Shown: positions 22,726 through 32,681, numbered from the stretch's first letter. The stretch is DNA of 64,000 nucleotides from Microbacterium helvum (GCF_014779795.1 NZ_JACXZS010000004.1:248001-312000); one strand, 5' to 3'. The notes: generated from the letters alone by a model not told the origin. Program-made: numbers and translations.

Positions 22726-23469
22726 TCACTCCCCCGAAGGTGCGAGGACGCCGGCCTGGATGTCGCGCAGCGACGCGCAGCCGTCGACACCGAGCTGCAG
22801 GAGCGCGTCGAGCTCCCGCTTGTCGAACGGCGCGCCCTCGGCGGTGCCCTGCACCTCGACGAACAGCCCGCGGCCGGTGACCACGACGTTCATGTCGGTC
22901 TCGGCGCGGACGTCCTCGACGTAGGCGAGGTCGAGCATGGGCTCGCCGTCGATGATGCCGACCGACACCGCGGACACCGAGTCGAACAGCACCTGCGTCT
23001 TCTGGCCGATGAACTTCTTGCCGCGGCCCCACTCGATGGCGTCGGCGAGCGCGACATACGCCCCGGTGATGGCGGCGGTCCGGGTGCCGCCGTCGGCCTG
23101 CAGGACGTCGCAGTCGATGACGATCGTGTTCTCGCCGAGCGCCTTCGTGTCGACGACGGCGCGCAGCGCCCGGCCGATCAGACGCGAGATCTCGTGCGTG
23201 CGGCCGCCGATCTTTCCCTTGACGCTCTCGCGGTCGTTGCGGCTGTTGGTCGCACGCGGCAGCATGGCGTACTCGGCGGTCACCCACCCCTTGCCCTTGC
23301 CGACGAGCCAGCGCGGGACGCCGTTGGTGAACGACGCCGTGCACAGCACCTTGGTGCCGCCGAACGACACCAGCGCCGATCCCTCGGCCTGCGAGCTCCA
23401 CCCCCGCTCGATCGTCACGGTGCGCAGTTCGTCGACGCGTCGGCCGTCGGCACGGGTGATGTCGGTCAT
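22726..23469 (-). CDS. rph: ribonuclease PH
   Basis: 247 aa from the ATG at 23469. Opening [20 protein letters not shown], the RNR-rich loop [46 protein letters not shown] and [20 protein letters not shown] are diagnostic of phosphorolytic RNase PH. It removes 3' nucleotides downstream of tRNA CCA ends using phosphate. It is transcribed with murI (25 bp upstream) and rdgB (3 bp downstream). Confidence 0.97.
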   Translation of the reverse strand: MTDITRADGRRVDELRTVTIERGWSSQAEGSALVSFGGTKVLCTASFTNGVPRWLVGKGKGWVTAEYAMLPRATNSRNDRESVKGKIGGRTHEISRLIGRALRAVVDTKALGENTIVIDCDVLQADGGTRTAAITGAYVALADAIEWGRGKKFIGQKTQVLFDSVSAVSVGIIDGEPMLDLAYVEDVRAETDMNVVVTGRGLFVEVQGTAEGAPFDKRELDALLQLGVDGCASLRDIQAGVLAPSGE

Positions 23470-23494
23470 GTCTCTCCTCTGGAGGATGGATGCC

Positions 23495-24322
23495 TCAGCC
23501 GAGGCGGGTCGGAAGATCGATGGCGCCCGTCTGCACGAGCCGCACGGCGGTCACCTCGCGGCCCATCAGCCGGTGGGCCAGGCGCAGGAACTCGTCGGCC
23601 GAGGCGCCGGTGGCCTCGTAGACATGCCGGGGTGCGGCATCCGGACCGGCGAGCAGATCGCGCGAGACCAGCTGACGGTAGACGTCCTTCGCGGTCTCGG
23701 TGTCGCTCGACACGAGCGACACGTCGGGCCCCATCACGTAGCTGATCGCGCCTTCGAGGAACGGGTAGTGGGTGCAGCCGAGCACGAGCGTGTCGACGCC
23801 GGCGTGCCGCAGCGGCGAGAGGTACTCCTCGGCGACCGCGAGCACCTCCGGAGAGTCGGTGATGCCCGCCTCGACGAACTCCACGAACCGCGGGCACGCC
23901 TGCGCGAAGACGGTGAGTCGTTCGTTGACGCCCAGCATGTCCTGGTAGGCGCCCGATCCGATCGTGCCGGCGGTGCCGATGACGCCCACGCGGCCGTTGC
24001 GGGTCGTCGACATCGCGGTGCGCACGGCGGGCTTGATCACCTCGACCACCGGCACGTCGTAGCGTTCGCGCGCGTCGCGCAGCATCGCCGCCGACGCCGT
24101 GTTGCAGGCGATGACGAGCATCTTGACGCCCTGGTCGACGAGGTCGTCCAGCACCTCGAGCGAGTAGCGGCGGACGTCGGCGATCGGCTTGGGCCCGTAC
24201 GGCGAGCGCGCGGTGTCGCCGATGTACAGGATCGACTCGCGGGGCAGCAGGGCCGACACGGCCCTCGCGACGGTGAGCCCGCCGACTCCGGAGTCGAAGA
24301 TTCCGATCGGCGCGTCGTTCAC
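23495..24322 (-). CDS. murI: glutamate racemase
   Basis: 275 aa from a GTG at 24322. [17 protein letters not shown], the [13 protein letters not shown] loop, catalytic Cys in [10 protein letters not shown] and second catalytic Cys in [11 protein letters not shown] are all present. It supplies D-glutamate for peptidoglycan. It is divergent to the nicotinate phosphoribosyltransferase gene across 41 bp. Confidence 0.97.
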   Translation of the reverse strand: MNDAPIGIFDSGVGGLTVARAVSALLPRESILYIGDTARSPYGPKPIADVRRYSLEVLDDLVDQGVKMLVIACNTASAAMLRDARERYDVPVVEVIKPAVRTAMSTTRNGRVGVIGTAGTIGSGAYQDMLGVNERLTVFAQACPRFVEFVEAGITDSPEVLAVAEEYLSPLRHAGVDTLVLGCTHYPFLEGAISYVMGPDVSLVSSDTETAKDVYRQLVSRDLLAGPDAAPRHVYEATGASADEFLRLAHRLMGREVTAVRLVQTGAIDLPTRLG

Positions 24323-24363
24323 GATGCCCCAGCCTACGCCAGGCGCTCACTAGGCTGACGCGC

Positions 24364-25698
24364 ATGGGTGAATCGACCGCTCTGCTCACGGACCGCTACG
24401 AGCTCACGATGCTCGACGCCGCGCTCCGGGACGGCACCGCCCACCGCCGCTGCGTCTTCGAGCTGTTCGGGCGTCGGCTGCCCGGCGCCCGCCGGTTCGG
24501 CGTCGTCGCCGGCACCGGTCGATTGCTCTCGCTGCTGCGCGACTTCCGCTTCGGCGACGACGAGCTGCGCTTCCTCCGCGACGAGCGGGTGGTGGATGCC
24601 GCCACCCTCGCGTTCCTCGCGGACTACCGTTTCACCGGCTCGGTCTCGGGGTACCGCGAGGGTGAGCTGTACTTCCCGGGGTCCCCACTGCTCACGATCG
24701 AGGGGACCTTCGCCGAAGCGGTCGTGCTCGAGACGCTCGCACTCAGCGTCCTGAACCACGACTCGGCCGTCGCGACGGCGGCGGCGCGCATGAGCCTCGC
24801 CGCCGGGGACCGGCCGCTCGCCGAGATGGGCTCGCGGCGCGCGGGCGAATCTTCCGCGGTCGCCGCGGCGCGCGCGGCCTACATCGCCGGCTTCGGCGCC
24901 ACCTCGAACCTCGAAGCGGGCCGGCGGTGGGGCATCCCGACCATGGGGACGGCCGCGCACTCCTGGACGCTGCTGCACGACACCGAGGAGGACGCCTTCC
25001 GGGCGCAGATCGCTGCGCTCGGGACCGGCACCACTCTGCTGGTCGACACGTACGACATCCGCACCGGCGTGGAGACGGCGATCCGCGTCGCCGGCACAGC
25101 GCTCGGCGGGGTCCGCATCGACTCCGGCGACCTTCCCACCGTCGCCGCGCAGGTGCGCGAGCAGCTCGACGAGCTCGGCGCGACCGGCACGCGCATCACC
25201 GTGACCAGCGACCTCGACGAATACGCGATCGCCGCGCTGGCGGCATCCCCCGTCGACGCGTACGGCGTCGGAACCTCGGTGGTCACCGGATCCGGCACGC
25301 CGACGGCGGGCATGGTCTACAAGCTCGTCGCACGGCAGGACTCGGGCGGCGGCTGGGTCGGCGTCGCCAAGGCGTCGACGGACAAAGGGTCCAAGGGCGG
25401 GCGCAAGTCCGCGTTCCGCACGCTCGACGCCGGTACCGCGACGAGCGAGCTCATCGTCGTCTCAGACGGCTTCGAAGAGCTGGAGGCGGCGTCCTCGCAC
25501 CCCGACGCGCGGCCCCTTCAGGTCCCCCTCGTCATCGATGGAGAAGTGGATGCCGCCCACGAGGGCCCCGACGGCGTGAAGGCCGCGCGCGCACACCACG
25601 AACGCGCGCGCGAGGAGCTGCCGGTGCGGGCTCTCGCCCTGAGCCGCTCGGACCCGGCGATCCCGACGGTCTACGTCGACGCGACCCCCGCTGGTTGA
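24364..25698 (+). CDS. pncB: nicotinate phosphoribosyltransferase
   Basis: 444 aa from the ATG at 24364. LLTDRYELTMLDAALRDGTA, VFELFGRRLPGARRFGVVAG, the EMGSRRAGESSAVAAARAAY histidine/arginine-site region, TMGTAAHSWTLLHDTEEDAF, IDSGDL and TSDLDEYAIAAL identify the enzyme. It makes nicotinate mononucleotide from nicotinate and PRPP in NAD salvage, coupled to ATP hydrolysis. A hairpin follows the gene at 25708-25727. Confidence 0.96.
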   Translation: MGESTALLTDRYELTMLDAALRDGTAHRRCVFELFGRRLPGARRFGVVAGTGRLLSLLRDFRFGDDELRFLRDERVVDAATLAFLADYRFTGSVSGYREGELYFPGSPLLTIEGTFAEAVVLETLALSVLNHDSAVATAAARMSLAAGDRPLAEMGSRRAGESSAVAAARAAYIAGFGATSNLEAGRRWGIPTMGTAAHSWTLLHDTEEDAFRAQIAALGTGTTLLVDTYDIRTGVETAIRVAGTALGGVRIDSGDLPTVAAQVREQLDELGATGTRITVTSDLDEYAIAALAASPVDAYGVGTSVVTGSGTPTAGMVYKLVARQDSGGGWVGVAKASTDKGSKGGRKSAFRTLDAGTATSELIVVSDGFEELEAASSHPDARPLQVPLVIDGEVDAAHEGPDGVKAARAHHERAREELPVRALALSRSDPAIPTVYVDATPAG

Positions 25699-25707
25699 GC
25701 GAGGGAC

Positions 25708-25727
25708 GACCGCGTCGAGACGCGGTC
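25708..25727. terminator. hairpin between pncB and the DUF3039 gene
   Basis: GACCGCGTC and GACGCGGTC form a 9-bp stem with a 2-base loop between convergent genes; the right arm overlaps the DUF3039 stop codon. The preceding GGTTGAGCGAGG is reminiscent of a REP-like intergenic sequence common in Microbacteriaceae. Confidence 0.6.
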
Positions 25728-25992
25728 AGCCCTGCAGCGACTCGTAGATCTCTTTGCAGGTCGGGCAGACCGGGAACTTCTCGGGGTCGCGGCCGGGCGT
25801 CCACTTCTTGCCGCAGAGCGCACGCACCGGCTTGCCGGTGATCGCGGACTCGAGGATCTTGTCCTTCTTGACGTAGTGAGAGAAGCGCTCATGATCGCCC
25901 GGCTCGATCTGCTCTTCTTTGAGGAGCTCTTCGAGCTCGCGATCGAGGGTCGCGATACCGCCCTGGTCTGGGCTGTCAACGGGCGTGCTCAT
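25726..25992 (-). CDS. DUF3039 family protein (small zinc-motif protein)
   Basis: 88 aa from the ATG at 25992. An acidic N-terminal helix (LDRELEELLKEEQIEPGDHE) is followed by RFSHYVKKDKILESAITGKP, VRALCGKKWTPGRDP and FPVCPTCKEIYESL: one Cys plus a CPTC pair and a nearby His that could bind zinc. This arrangement is conserved in actinobacterial DUF3039 proteins; function unknown. Confidence 0.88.
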   Translation of the reverse strand: MSTPVDSPDQGGIATLDRELEELLKEEQIEPGDHERFSHYVKKDKILESAITGKPVRALCGKKWTPGRDPEKFPVCPTCKEIYESLQG

Positions 25993-26042
25993 GGTGAGCC
26001 AGTGTAGTCGCGGCTGAGCGGACCTGGGCGGTCGCGAGAGCC

Positions 26043-27608
26043 TCACGTGGACTCGGCGAACTCCATCAGCCGGCTGCCGCGCCGCTCGAACGCGATGGAC
26101 CCGATCACGACGCCGACGACGAGCACGCCGAGCCCGATGGCCAGTCCGCCCCAGAGCGCGGTCGCGGCCGCTTCGGCGTCGCCCCGCAGCGCGAGCCACC
26201 CGCACCAGACCACCGGCGCGGAGAGCACGAGGGCGCCGAGCATGACGACGCCCTGGGCCACGGCGCCGCCGGCGCTTGTGCGCTGCGGCTGCTGGAACGG
26301 GCTCTCGCCCGGCCGCGACACCGCGTACGGCGCGACGACCGACGAGATGCTCGACAGCCCGAGTCCCGACAGGAACAGCGCGGCGCAGACGCCGGTGAGC
26401 GCAGGCAGAATCGCCCAGCGGCCATGGATCGACGTCGCGACCGGAACGGCGACCGCCAGCAGCGGCACGCCGACCAGCAGCACCGGCACGAGCCGGCCGA
26501 TCCGGTCCGACACACCGCGCACGCCCCCGGAGATGTGCATCCAGATCGCCGTCGAGTCGTACGCGACGTCATCGTGCGGAAGCCAGCCGAGGAACAGCGC
26601 CGCGAACGGCACCGGCACGAGCGCCACGATCTCGGGCGGCACACCGGCGATCAGCAGCGGCACGACGGTGATCGCCGCGGCGACCGGGATCACCAGGGCG
26701 TTGACGACGTACCGGCGGTCGCCGAACCAGTAGACGAGGCTGCGGGCGGCGATCGCTCCGCCGGGCGTCCCGGGCGCCACGCCGAACCAGCCGAGGCCCG
26801 CCCGCTCACGGCCGGTCCCCGGTCGCTCCGTCGTGGTCAGCAGGCGGTGCACCGCCCAGATCCAGAGCAGGCCGAGCGCGAACAGCGTGGCGACGGCGAC
26901 GACCGCCGCCAGCCACGCGTGCGACCCGTCCGCCGCCTCGCCGGGAAGCGTCCAGGCGGCGCCCAACGGCGTGAGGCCGAGCGCATCGACCGCCTCCAGC
27001 AGCTGCGGCGGCACCGCACCGCGCCACTCCAGAGAGGCCAGGAAGACGCCGACCGGCACCACGACGACGAGGACCACGAGCACGAACACGCCCGACAGCT
27101 CCCGTGATCGCCTCTCGCGGAGGTACAGCGACGCCACCGCTGCGCACACCCGCGCGAACAGCGAGCAGGTCAGCACGCCGAGCAGGACGCTCACGACGCC
27201 CACGACGACCGGCACGCCATGGTCGGCCCATACGATGGCCGCACACACGGCCACGGCGAGAAGCGCCAGGATCGGCACGCTGATGAGCCCCGCCACCACG
27301 AGCACCGCCGCGAGTCTCCCTCGCGGCAGCCCGAACAGCGCGAACCGCCGCGGGTCCAGCGGGTCCTCCAGCGCACCGATCAGCGGCGCGAGCGCGAACC
27401 CCAGGGTGACGGCAGAACCGCCGAGCACCGTGACCGTCCGCACCTCGTCGATCGCGGCATCCCGCATCGTCAGCATCGCCCAGCAGGCCGCTGCCGTCGC
27501 CACCACCAGCACGACCAGCCCGATCACGCGGCGCACGACGTGCCCGGTGTCGCCGCGCAGCGCGCCGAGCAGCAGCGCGATCCTCAGCCGGAGAACGTGT
27601 GCAGCCAC
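26043..27608 (-). CDS. ABC-2 type exporter permease
   Basis: 521 aa from a GTG at 27608, with about twelve to fourteen hydrophobic helices, for example VIGLVVLVVATAAACWAMLT, LAAVLVVAGLISVPILALLA and GLAIGLGVLVVGVVIGSIAF. A cytoplasmic-side loop carries RERRSRELSGVFV. The stop-start overlap of 25 bp with the ATPase gene indicates a two-gene exporter operon. Substrate unknown. Confidence 0.85.
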   Translation of the reverse strand: MAAHVLRLRIALLLGALRGDTGHVVRRVIGLVVLVVATAAACWAMLTMRDAAIDEVRTVTVLGGSAVTLGFALAPLIGALEDPLDPRRFALFGLPRGRLAAVLVVAGLISVPILALLAVAVCAAIVWADHGVPVVVGVVSVLLGVLTCSLFARVCAAVASLYLRERRSRELSGVFVLVVLVVVVPVGVFLASLEWRGAVPPQLLEAVDALGLTPLGAAWTLPGEAADGSHAWLAAVVAVATLFALGLLWIWAVHRLLTTTERPGTGRERAGLGWFGVAPGTPGGAIAARSLVYWFGDRRYVVNALVIPVAAAITVVPLLIAGVPPEIVALVPVPFAALFLGWLPHDDVAYDSTAIWMHISGGVRGVSDRIGRLVPVLLVGVPLLAVAVPVATSIHGRWAILPALTGVCAALFLSGLGLSSISSVVAPYAVSRPGESPFQQPQRTSAGGAVAQGVVMLGALVLSAPVVWCGWLALRGDAEAAATALWGGLAIGLGVLVVGVVIGSIAFERRGSRLMEFAEST

Positions 27609-28822
27609 TCCAGGCCCTCCACGTCGCTGAGACCGCCCGCGAGCTCGACGAAGCGCTGCTCGAGCGTGAGCTCGCCGCGGACCTCGTCGACGGTGCCCTC
27701 GGCGAGCACCTGGCCCGCCACGATGACGGCCACGCGCGTGCAGACGCGCTCGACGAGCTCCATGCCGTGGCTGGAGAGGATGACGGTGCCGCCGTGGGCG
27801 ACGTACGCCGACAGGATGTCGAGGATGATCGCGCTCGACACCGGGTCGACCGCCTCGAACGGCTCGTCGAGCACGAGCACACGCGGTGAATGGATGAGCG
27901 CGCCGGCGAGCATCACCTTCTTGAGCATGCCCGCCGAGTAGTCCGACACGCTGCGTCCGAGCGCGTCGACGAGATCGAACGCGCGGGCGAGGTCGGCCGT
28001 GCGGCTCTCGACCACCGCGGGCGGCAGGCCGCGCAGCACGCCGTAGTAATAGAGCAGCTGCCGCCCCGTCAGCCGGTCGAAGGTGCGCAACCGGTCAGGC
28101 AGCACCCCCATCAGCTTCTTGACCGCGAGCGGATGGGTCGCGGCATCCACGCCGGCGACCTGGATCGTGCCTCGATCCGGTTCGAGCAGCCCGGCGATCA
28201 TCGAGAGGGTCGTGGTCTTGCCGGCACCGTTGGGACCGACGAGGCCGTAGAAGGTGCCGGCGGGCACCGTCAGATCGATCCCGTCGACCGCGTGGGTGCT
28301 GCCGAACCGCTTGGTCACGCCACGCAGGACGAGAGCCTCCCCCGCGGCCGCGCCGAGCGTCGGCACGGCGACGGACCCGTGAGCGGATGCCGCACCCTCG
28401 GCGGTGGTGTCAGACTCCGGTTCTGCGACCGGAGGTTCGGGCGCGCTCGGCGCCGCGACGGGAGGAACGGGGTCGGCAACGGGCACGGGAGCCGGAGCAG
28501 GAGCGGACGTGTGGTCGGCGGCCGGCGCGGGCTGCGGAAGCGGCGGCTTGGGCGGCACGACGATGGCGGCGGCCACCGACGCGGCGATCTCGAGATCGCT
28601 CGGCAGCGGCGGGGGCGGGCCGGGATCGACCGGCGCCGCGGGTGTCGCGCGCTTCTTGCGGGGTGCCGCTTTGCCGCTCGACTGCCGCGGCGCACGAGCC
28701 GGGCGACGCGGCTTCTCGGACGGCTTCGGAACGGAGTCCGAGATCCGTACGACGCGCGCACTCGAGTGACGGTCCGGCTCTTCCGGATCGATGTCGTTCG
28801 GCACCGGGAGGGAGGCTGTCAC
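27584..28822 (-). CDS. ABC transporter ATP-binding protein with Pro/Ala-rich N-terminal extension
   Basis: 412 aa from a GTG at 28822. Residues 1 to about 160 are low-complexity and Pro/Ala/Lys-rich (RKKRATPAAPVDPGPPPPLP, PAPAPVPVADPVPPVAAPSA), which is unusual for an ATPase. The NBD follows: Walker A LVGPNGAGKTTTLSMIAGLL, Q-loop region LMGVLPDRLRTFDRLTGRQL, signature DYSAGMLKKV (the ABC-2-type variant of LSGGQ), Walker B RVLVLDEPFEAVDP and H-loop VILSSHGMELVE. It energises the permease at 26043-27608. Confidence 0.92.
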   Translation of the reverse strand: MTASLPVPNDIDPEEPDRHSSARVVRISDSVPKPSEKPRRPARAPRQSSGKAAPRKKRATPAAPVDPGPPPPLPSDLEIAASVAAAIVVPPKPPLPQPAPAADHTSAPAPAPVPVADPVPPVAAPSAPEPPVAEPESDTTAEGAASAHGSVAVPTLGAAAGEALVLRGVTKRFGSTHAVDGIDLTVPAGTFYGLVGPNGAGKTTTLSMIAGLLEPDRGTIQVAGVDAATHPLAVKKLMGVLPDRLRTFDRLTGRQLLYYYGVLRGLPPAVVESRTADLARAFDLVDALGRSVSDYSAGMLKKVMLAGALIHSPRVLVLDEPFEAVDPVSSAIILDILSAYVAHGGTVILSSHGMELVERVCTRVAVIVAGQVLAEGTVDEVRGELTLEQRFVELAGGLSDVEGLEWLHTFSG

Positions 28823-29017
28823 CGCACCAACGTATCAAGCGGGCCTGATCGCGGGGCAGATCGTGTCGCCGAGTCTCAGCATTCGCGTTATGTCACGAAA
28901 CGGCAACGGGAGCCGATCATTCTGCACCTTTTCAGTTGCCTTCGATACCCTGGTCCAGGCACGAAGGGGTGTCGCGCCGGTGAACCGGCAGTGAATCACG
29001 CACTTCAGGAGCAGATT

Positions 29018-29710
29018 TTGACCCTTCAGACCGTCATCCTCGCAGCCGGAATGGGCTCGCGCCTCGGACGCAGCCTTCCCAAGCCGCTGACCGAGCTCAG
29101 CGACGGCCGCAGCATCATGCAGCAGCAGCACGACAACATCCGTGCCGCGTTCGGCGGCGACGCCAGGATCACGACCGTCGTCGGCTATCGGGCCGAGACG
29201 ATCGTCGAGGCGTTCCCGCACGTCGACTACGTCTACAACGACCGGTACGACCAGACCAACACGTCCAAGAGCCTGCTGCGCGCGCTCGCCAAGACGGGCC
29301 GCAGCGGCGTCCTCTGGATGAACGGCGACGTCGTCTTCGACCCGCGCGTGCTCGGCCGCGCGATCGAGCTGATCGAGCGCGACCAGTCGTTCGTCACCGT
29401 CAACACCTCGAAGGTGAGCGACGAAGAGGTCAAGTACACCGTCACGCCCGAAGGCTTCATCAAAGAGCTGTCGAAGACCGTCAAGGGCGGCATCGGCGAG
29501 GCCGTGGGCATCAACTACATCTCCAGCGCAGACAAGAAGTCGTTCATGCGCCACCTGACGCGCGTCGACGACCAGGACTACTTCGAGCGCGGCCTCGAGC
29601 TCGCCATCGCCGAGGACGGCGTGCTGCTCGAGCCGCTCGACATCTCCGACCTGTACGCCGTCGAGGTGGACTTCGCCGAAGACCTCGAACGCGCCAACCT
29701 CTTCGTCTGA
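29018..29710 (+). CDS. NTP_transf_3-type nucleotidyltransferase (cytidylyltransferase-like)
   Basis: 230 aa from a TTG at 29018, chosen because AGGAG lies 6 bases upstream; a GTG at 28991 would add 9 residues with no ribosome binding site. TLQTVILAAGMGSRLGRSLP with KPLTEL is the nucleotide-binding signature of sugar or choline nucleotidyltransferases. WMNGDVVFDPRVL gives the metal-binding Asp and LDISDLYAVEVDFAEDLERA the C-terminal Asp motif seen in LicC-like enzymes. It may activate a sugar or alcohol phosphate for the wall-polymer genes at 34-39 kb. Confidence 0.85.
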   Translation: MTLQTVILAAGMGSRLGRSLPKPLTELSDGRSIMQQQHDNIRAAFGGDARITTVVGYRAETIVEAFPHVDYVYNDRYDQTNTSKSLLRALAKTGRSGVLWMNGDVVFDPRVLGRAIELIERDQSFVTVNTSKVSDEEVKYTVTPEGFIKELSKTVKGGIGEAVGINYISSADKKSFMRHLTRVDDQDYFERGLELAIAEDGVLLEPLDISDLYAVEVDFAEDLERANLFV

Positions 29711-29782
29711 TCAGACGCACCGGACCGCTGGCCGGATGCCGTTCGCGGCATTCGCCCAGCGGTTCGTCTTAGGCTGACGCCG

Positions 29783-30691
29783 ATGGCCGAGAAGGTTCAC
29801 CGCATCCACACCCTGCCCGACGACGCGCCGTGGCAGGGCGGGATGCCGCCCGTGGGGTCGGCGGAGCACCCGTTCACGATCCGCGCGCTCGACCGCGTCC
29901 TCGCGATCCAGCGCCCCGCGGTGCTCGCACATCTGCGCAGCATCAGACTCCGCCATCCGCACGCCACGCCCGTCGAGATCGTGCGGATCCTCGAGCGCCG
30001 CTACCTCGCCGCCGTCACGACCGGTGGCGCGGCCGTAGGGGCGACAGCGGTGGTGCCGGGCATCGGGACGGGCGTCACGCTCGCCCTCAGCGGGGTCGAG
30101 ACCGTCGCGTTCCTCGAAGCCACGACGCTGTTCGCCCAGTCCGTGGCCGAGGTGCACGGCATCCCGGTTGCCGACCCCGACCGCGCCCGAACGCTCGTCC
30201 TCATGCTGATGCTCGGCCAAGAGGGGGTCGACCTCGTCGCACAGCTGGCCGGCCAGGCAGCCGGCCGCGGACCGAACCGCTCCACCTATTGGGGCGAGAT
30301 GGTCACCAAGACGCTCCCCCGCGCCGCGGTCGGCCCGGTCCTGGACCGGCTGAAGTCCACGTTCATCCGCCAGTTCGCCGCGCGTGGCGGCGCGTCGTGG
30401 ATCGGCAAGGCGCTGCCGTTCGGCATCGGCGCGGCGATCGGCGGTGCCGGCAACAACATCCTCGGCCGTCGCGTGCTCGTCGGCTCGCGGCGCGCGTTCG
30501 GGATGCCGCCGATCGATCTTCCGGCTGACCTCGAGCCGCGCCCGGGCGCAGACCGCCTCGAGCGGGTCGCCGGCCGTGGCATGCGCCGCGCGGGCGAAGC
30601 CGTGATCAGCGGGGTCGCACGCGGCTCTGCCGCCGTCGGCGGCGTCGTGCGACGCAAGCGGCCTGCCATCGAGCCGCCCGCCGAGGGCTGA
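29783..30691 (+). CDS. uncharacterised membrane-associated protein
   Basis: 302 aa from the ATG at 29783. After a polar N-terminal region ending HPHATPVEIVRILERRYLAA there is a Gly/Ala/Val-rich hydrophobic segment (GGAAVGATAVVPGIGTGVTL, ALSGVETVAFLEATTLFAQS), a middle helical part, and another glycine-rich stretch (LPFGIGAAIGGAGNNILGRR). The C-terminus is basic and low-complexity. The PGIGTG segment and glycine-rich helices recall EcsC-like proteins, but the match is weak. Function unknown. Confidence 0.7.
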   Translation: MAEKVHRIHTLPDDAPWQGGMPPVGSAEHPFTIRALDRVLAIQRPAVLAHLRSIRLRHPHATPVEIVRILERRYLAAVTTGGAAVGATAVVPGIGTGVTLALSGVETVAFLEATTLFAQSVAEVHGIPVADPDRARTLVLMLMLGQEGVDLVAQLAGQAAGRGPNRSTYWGEMVTKTLPRAAVGPVLDRLKSTFIRQFAARGGASWIGKALPFGIGAAIGGAGNNILGRRVLVGSRRAFGMPPIDLPADLEPRPGADRLERVAGRGMRRAGEAVISGVARGSAAVGGVVRRKRPAIEPPAEG

Positions 30692-30793
30692 CCCTCCTCC
30701 CCGGACCCGTCGCGGAGCAGCTTCTCCACAGCGGCGGTCGTACGCCAACGATTCCGGCCGCCGCGCGTCGGATCCCGCTCATAGCGTGACGGC

Positions 30794-31096
30794 ATGCTGC
30801 GCGCCATCGATCCCGACGAGCCCTACCCGCCCCTTGCGTACCGCGTGCCCTGGCGCGTCCATCGCATCTACGACCGGCATCCTCTCGTCACCAACGCCGG
30901 GCCCGCGGCGCTCGACTTCGTCCGGGTGTTCATCGACCTCGGCGCCGGGTCGGCGACCGAGCACTGGGGCCAGATGCCACCCGGAGACACGGCGGAGCTG
31001 TGCCTGTGCGACGCGGACCCCGACGACACGACGGTGACGATCGCGTGGTTCCGACCGGACGACGGCGACGAGTACCTGTGGCGCTTCGTGATGTGA
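30794..31096 (+). CDS. small hypothetical protein (100 aa)
   Basis: ATG at 30794. MLRAIDPDEPYPPLAYRVPW leads to VTNAGPAALDFVRVFIDLGA, TEHWGQMPPGDTAELCLCDA and VTIAWFRPDDGDEYLWRFVM. The aromatic, beta-rich sequence suggests a single compact beta domain. No known family recognised. It lies in a run of small rightward genes with good codon usage. Confidence 0.65.
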   Translation: MLRAIDPDEPYPPLAYRVPWRVHRIYDRHPLVTNAGPAALDFVRVFIDLGAGSATEHWGQMPPGDTAELCLCDADPDDTTVTIAWFRPDDGDEYLWRFVM

Positions 31097-31130
31097 GCCA
31101 TCGACGTCGAATCGGCGCGAGAATGGCCTC

Positions 31131-31358
31131 ATGGGTCTGTTCCAGAAGCTCCCCGAGGAGCCCACCGAGTGGGCGGGCCTCCCTTCCGAACCCGATCGCC
31201 CTGAGAGCGCCGCCGAACGGCTGGCGGCTGCCGCGCCCGTCGACATCGGATCGCTCGGCCTCGGCGGTTCCGACTTCGGTGCTGTCGAGTCCATCGTGCT
31301 CCCTGCGGCGCCCGCGCTCGAGGTCGCCGAGGATCAGGAGCACGGCGAGGAGGAGTAG
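31131..31358 (+). CDS. small acidic hypothetical protein (75 aa)
   Basis: ATG at 31131, 34 bp after the preceding gene. MGLFQKLPEEPTEWAGLPSE opens a Pro/Ala/Glu-rich, probably disordered protein ending AEDQEHGEEE. No family recognised; similar short acidic proteins precede DUF4192 genes in related genomes as far as I recall, but this is not certain. Confidence 0.55.
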   Translation: MGLFQKLPEEPTEWAGLPSEPDRPESAAERLAAAAPVDIGSLGLGGSDFGAVESIVLPAAPALEVAEDQEHGEEE

Positions 31359-31466
31359 GCGCTCGGGAGCGCCCTCCCTTCCTCCACAATCGCCGCGTCG
31401 GCCGAGTTGTCCACGGGCTCGGGCCGTGGCCGCCACGCGGCACCCCGCGGTCGCCACGATGGCGGC

Positions 31467-32681
31467 ATGACGGATTCCCCCACCATCCTCAAAGCCCGCA
31501 CGAGCGCCGACCTGCTGGCGATGCTGCCGCTCCTCGCGGGCGGTCCCCTTACACGCAGCGTCGCGATCGCGCCCTTCGCCGGGAAGCGGACTCCGGCCGT
31601 GCTGCGTCATCCGCTTCCGCACGACCTGGCGTCGCCGGCGCTGAGCGCGATCGCGGCTCACCTCGTCGGCATCGTCAGCGGGCTGGGCGGCTGCGACGCC
31701 GTCGTGCTGGCGATCTACGCTGACGAGCCGTTCGAGGTCGCCCTGCCGAAGTACTCGGAGTTCGAACAGGCGCTGCTGCAGCAGTTCCTCGCTGCGGGAT
31801 TCGGCGTGAAGGACACCTTCTGCGTCGCCTCCGACGGCTGGGCGTGCTTCGACGAGCGTGAGCGTCGCGAGCTGTCCGAGATCTCGGAGAGCCCGCTCAG
31901 CGAAACGGCCCCCGAGGCGTTGACGCGCGAGCGCCGCCCGGACGGCTCTCTCCCCCGCCCCGATCCTGTGCTCGCGTCGAGGGTCCGGCTCACGCTCGAC
32001 GAGCTCGCCGGCGGCATCCGAATCGACGCGTTCGGCACGGCGCACGAGTGCGTTCCCAGCGAGCCGGTCGACCTGTTCGAGCAGTCGCTCGGCAGCGGCG
32101 AGGATCCGCCAGGCGCGGACACACTCGCGAGGATCATCCTGGACCTGCAGACCGAAGGCGACTTCGATCGCACCATCGTCCAGGTCATGCTCGGCCAGGA
32201 CCGGGCGCGCGAGGTGTGGCAGGGCACGCTCCGACGACGCCTGGTCGCCGCCGGTCGCGGAGAGCGGCCCATCGACCTGCTCCTGCGAGAGCACCGCAGG
32301 CGCGGCCCCGATCGGATGGACGACGTGGCAGACATGCTCGCCGGGCTGGCCGGGCCGCGGCCAGACATCACCCGCATCCGTTCGGCGATCGACGTTCTCA
32401 GCCACGCGGCCGCGCATGCGCCCTCGGCCGACCGCCCCATGCTGCTGTGCGTCCTCGCCTGGCTGCATTGGGCGATCGGCGCGGGGACCGCCACCGGCCG
32501 ACTGCTCGAAGCGTCGTCCCGCATCGATCCACACCACCAGATGACCGGCATCGTCCACGCGATCACCCTCGCGGTGATGCTTCCGCAGTGGATCGCCAAC
32601 CGGGATCTTCGCGACGACACGGATCCGTCCGGCCTGGACCGGGCCCTGAACCGCGCCGCGCGGCGCCGTCGGCGCGGTTGA
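31467..32681 (+). CDS. DUF4192 family protein
   Basis: 404 aa from the ATG at 31467. The DUF4192 opening is clear: LKARTSADLLAMLPLLAGGP, LTRSVAIAPFAG, with the middle segment GGCDAVVLAIYADEPFEVAL and the C-terminal LLCVLAWLHWAIGAGTATGR, LLEASSRIDPHHQMTGIVHA. Cytoplasmic, no membrane segments. The function of this actinobacterial family is unknown. Confidence 0.85.
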   Translation: MTDSPTILKARTSADLLAMLPLLAGGPLTRSVAIAPFAGKRTPAVLRHPLPHDLASPALSAIAAHLVGIVSGLGGCDAVVLAIYADEPFEVALPKYSEFEQALLQQFLAAGFGVKDTFCVASDGWACFDERERRELSEISESPLSETAPEALTRERRPDGSLPRPDPVLASRVRLTLDELAGGIRIDAFGTAHECVPSEPVDLFEQSLGSGEDPPGADTLARIILDLQTEGDFDRTIVQVMLGQDRAREVWQGTLRRRLVAAGRGERPIDLLLREHRRRGPDRMDDVADMLAGLAGPRPDITRIRSAIDVLSHAAAHAPSADRPMLLCVLAWLHWAIGAGTATGRLLEASSRIDPHHQMTGIVHAITLAVMLPQWIANRDLRDDTDPSGLDRALNRAARRRRRG

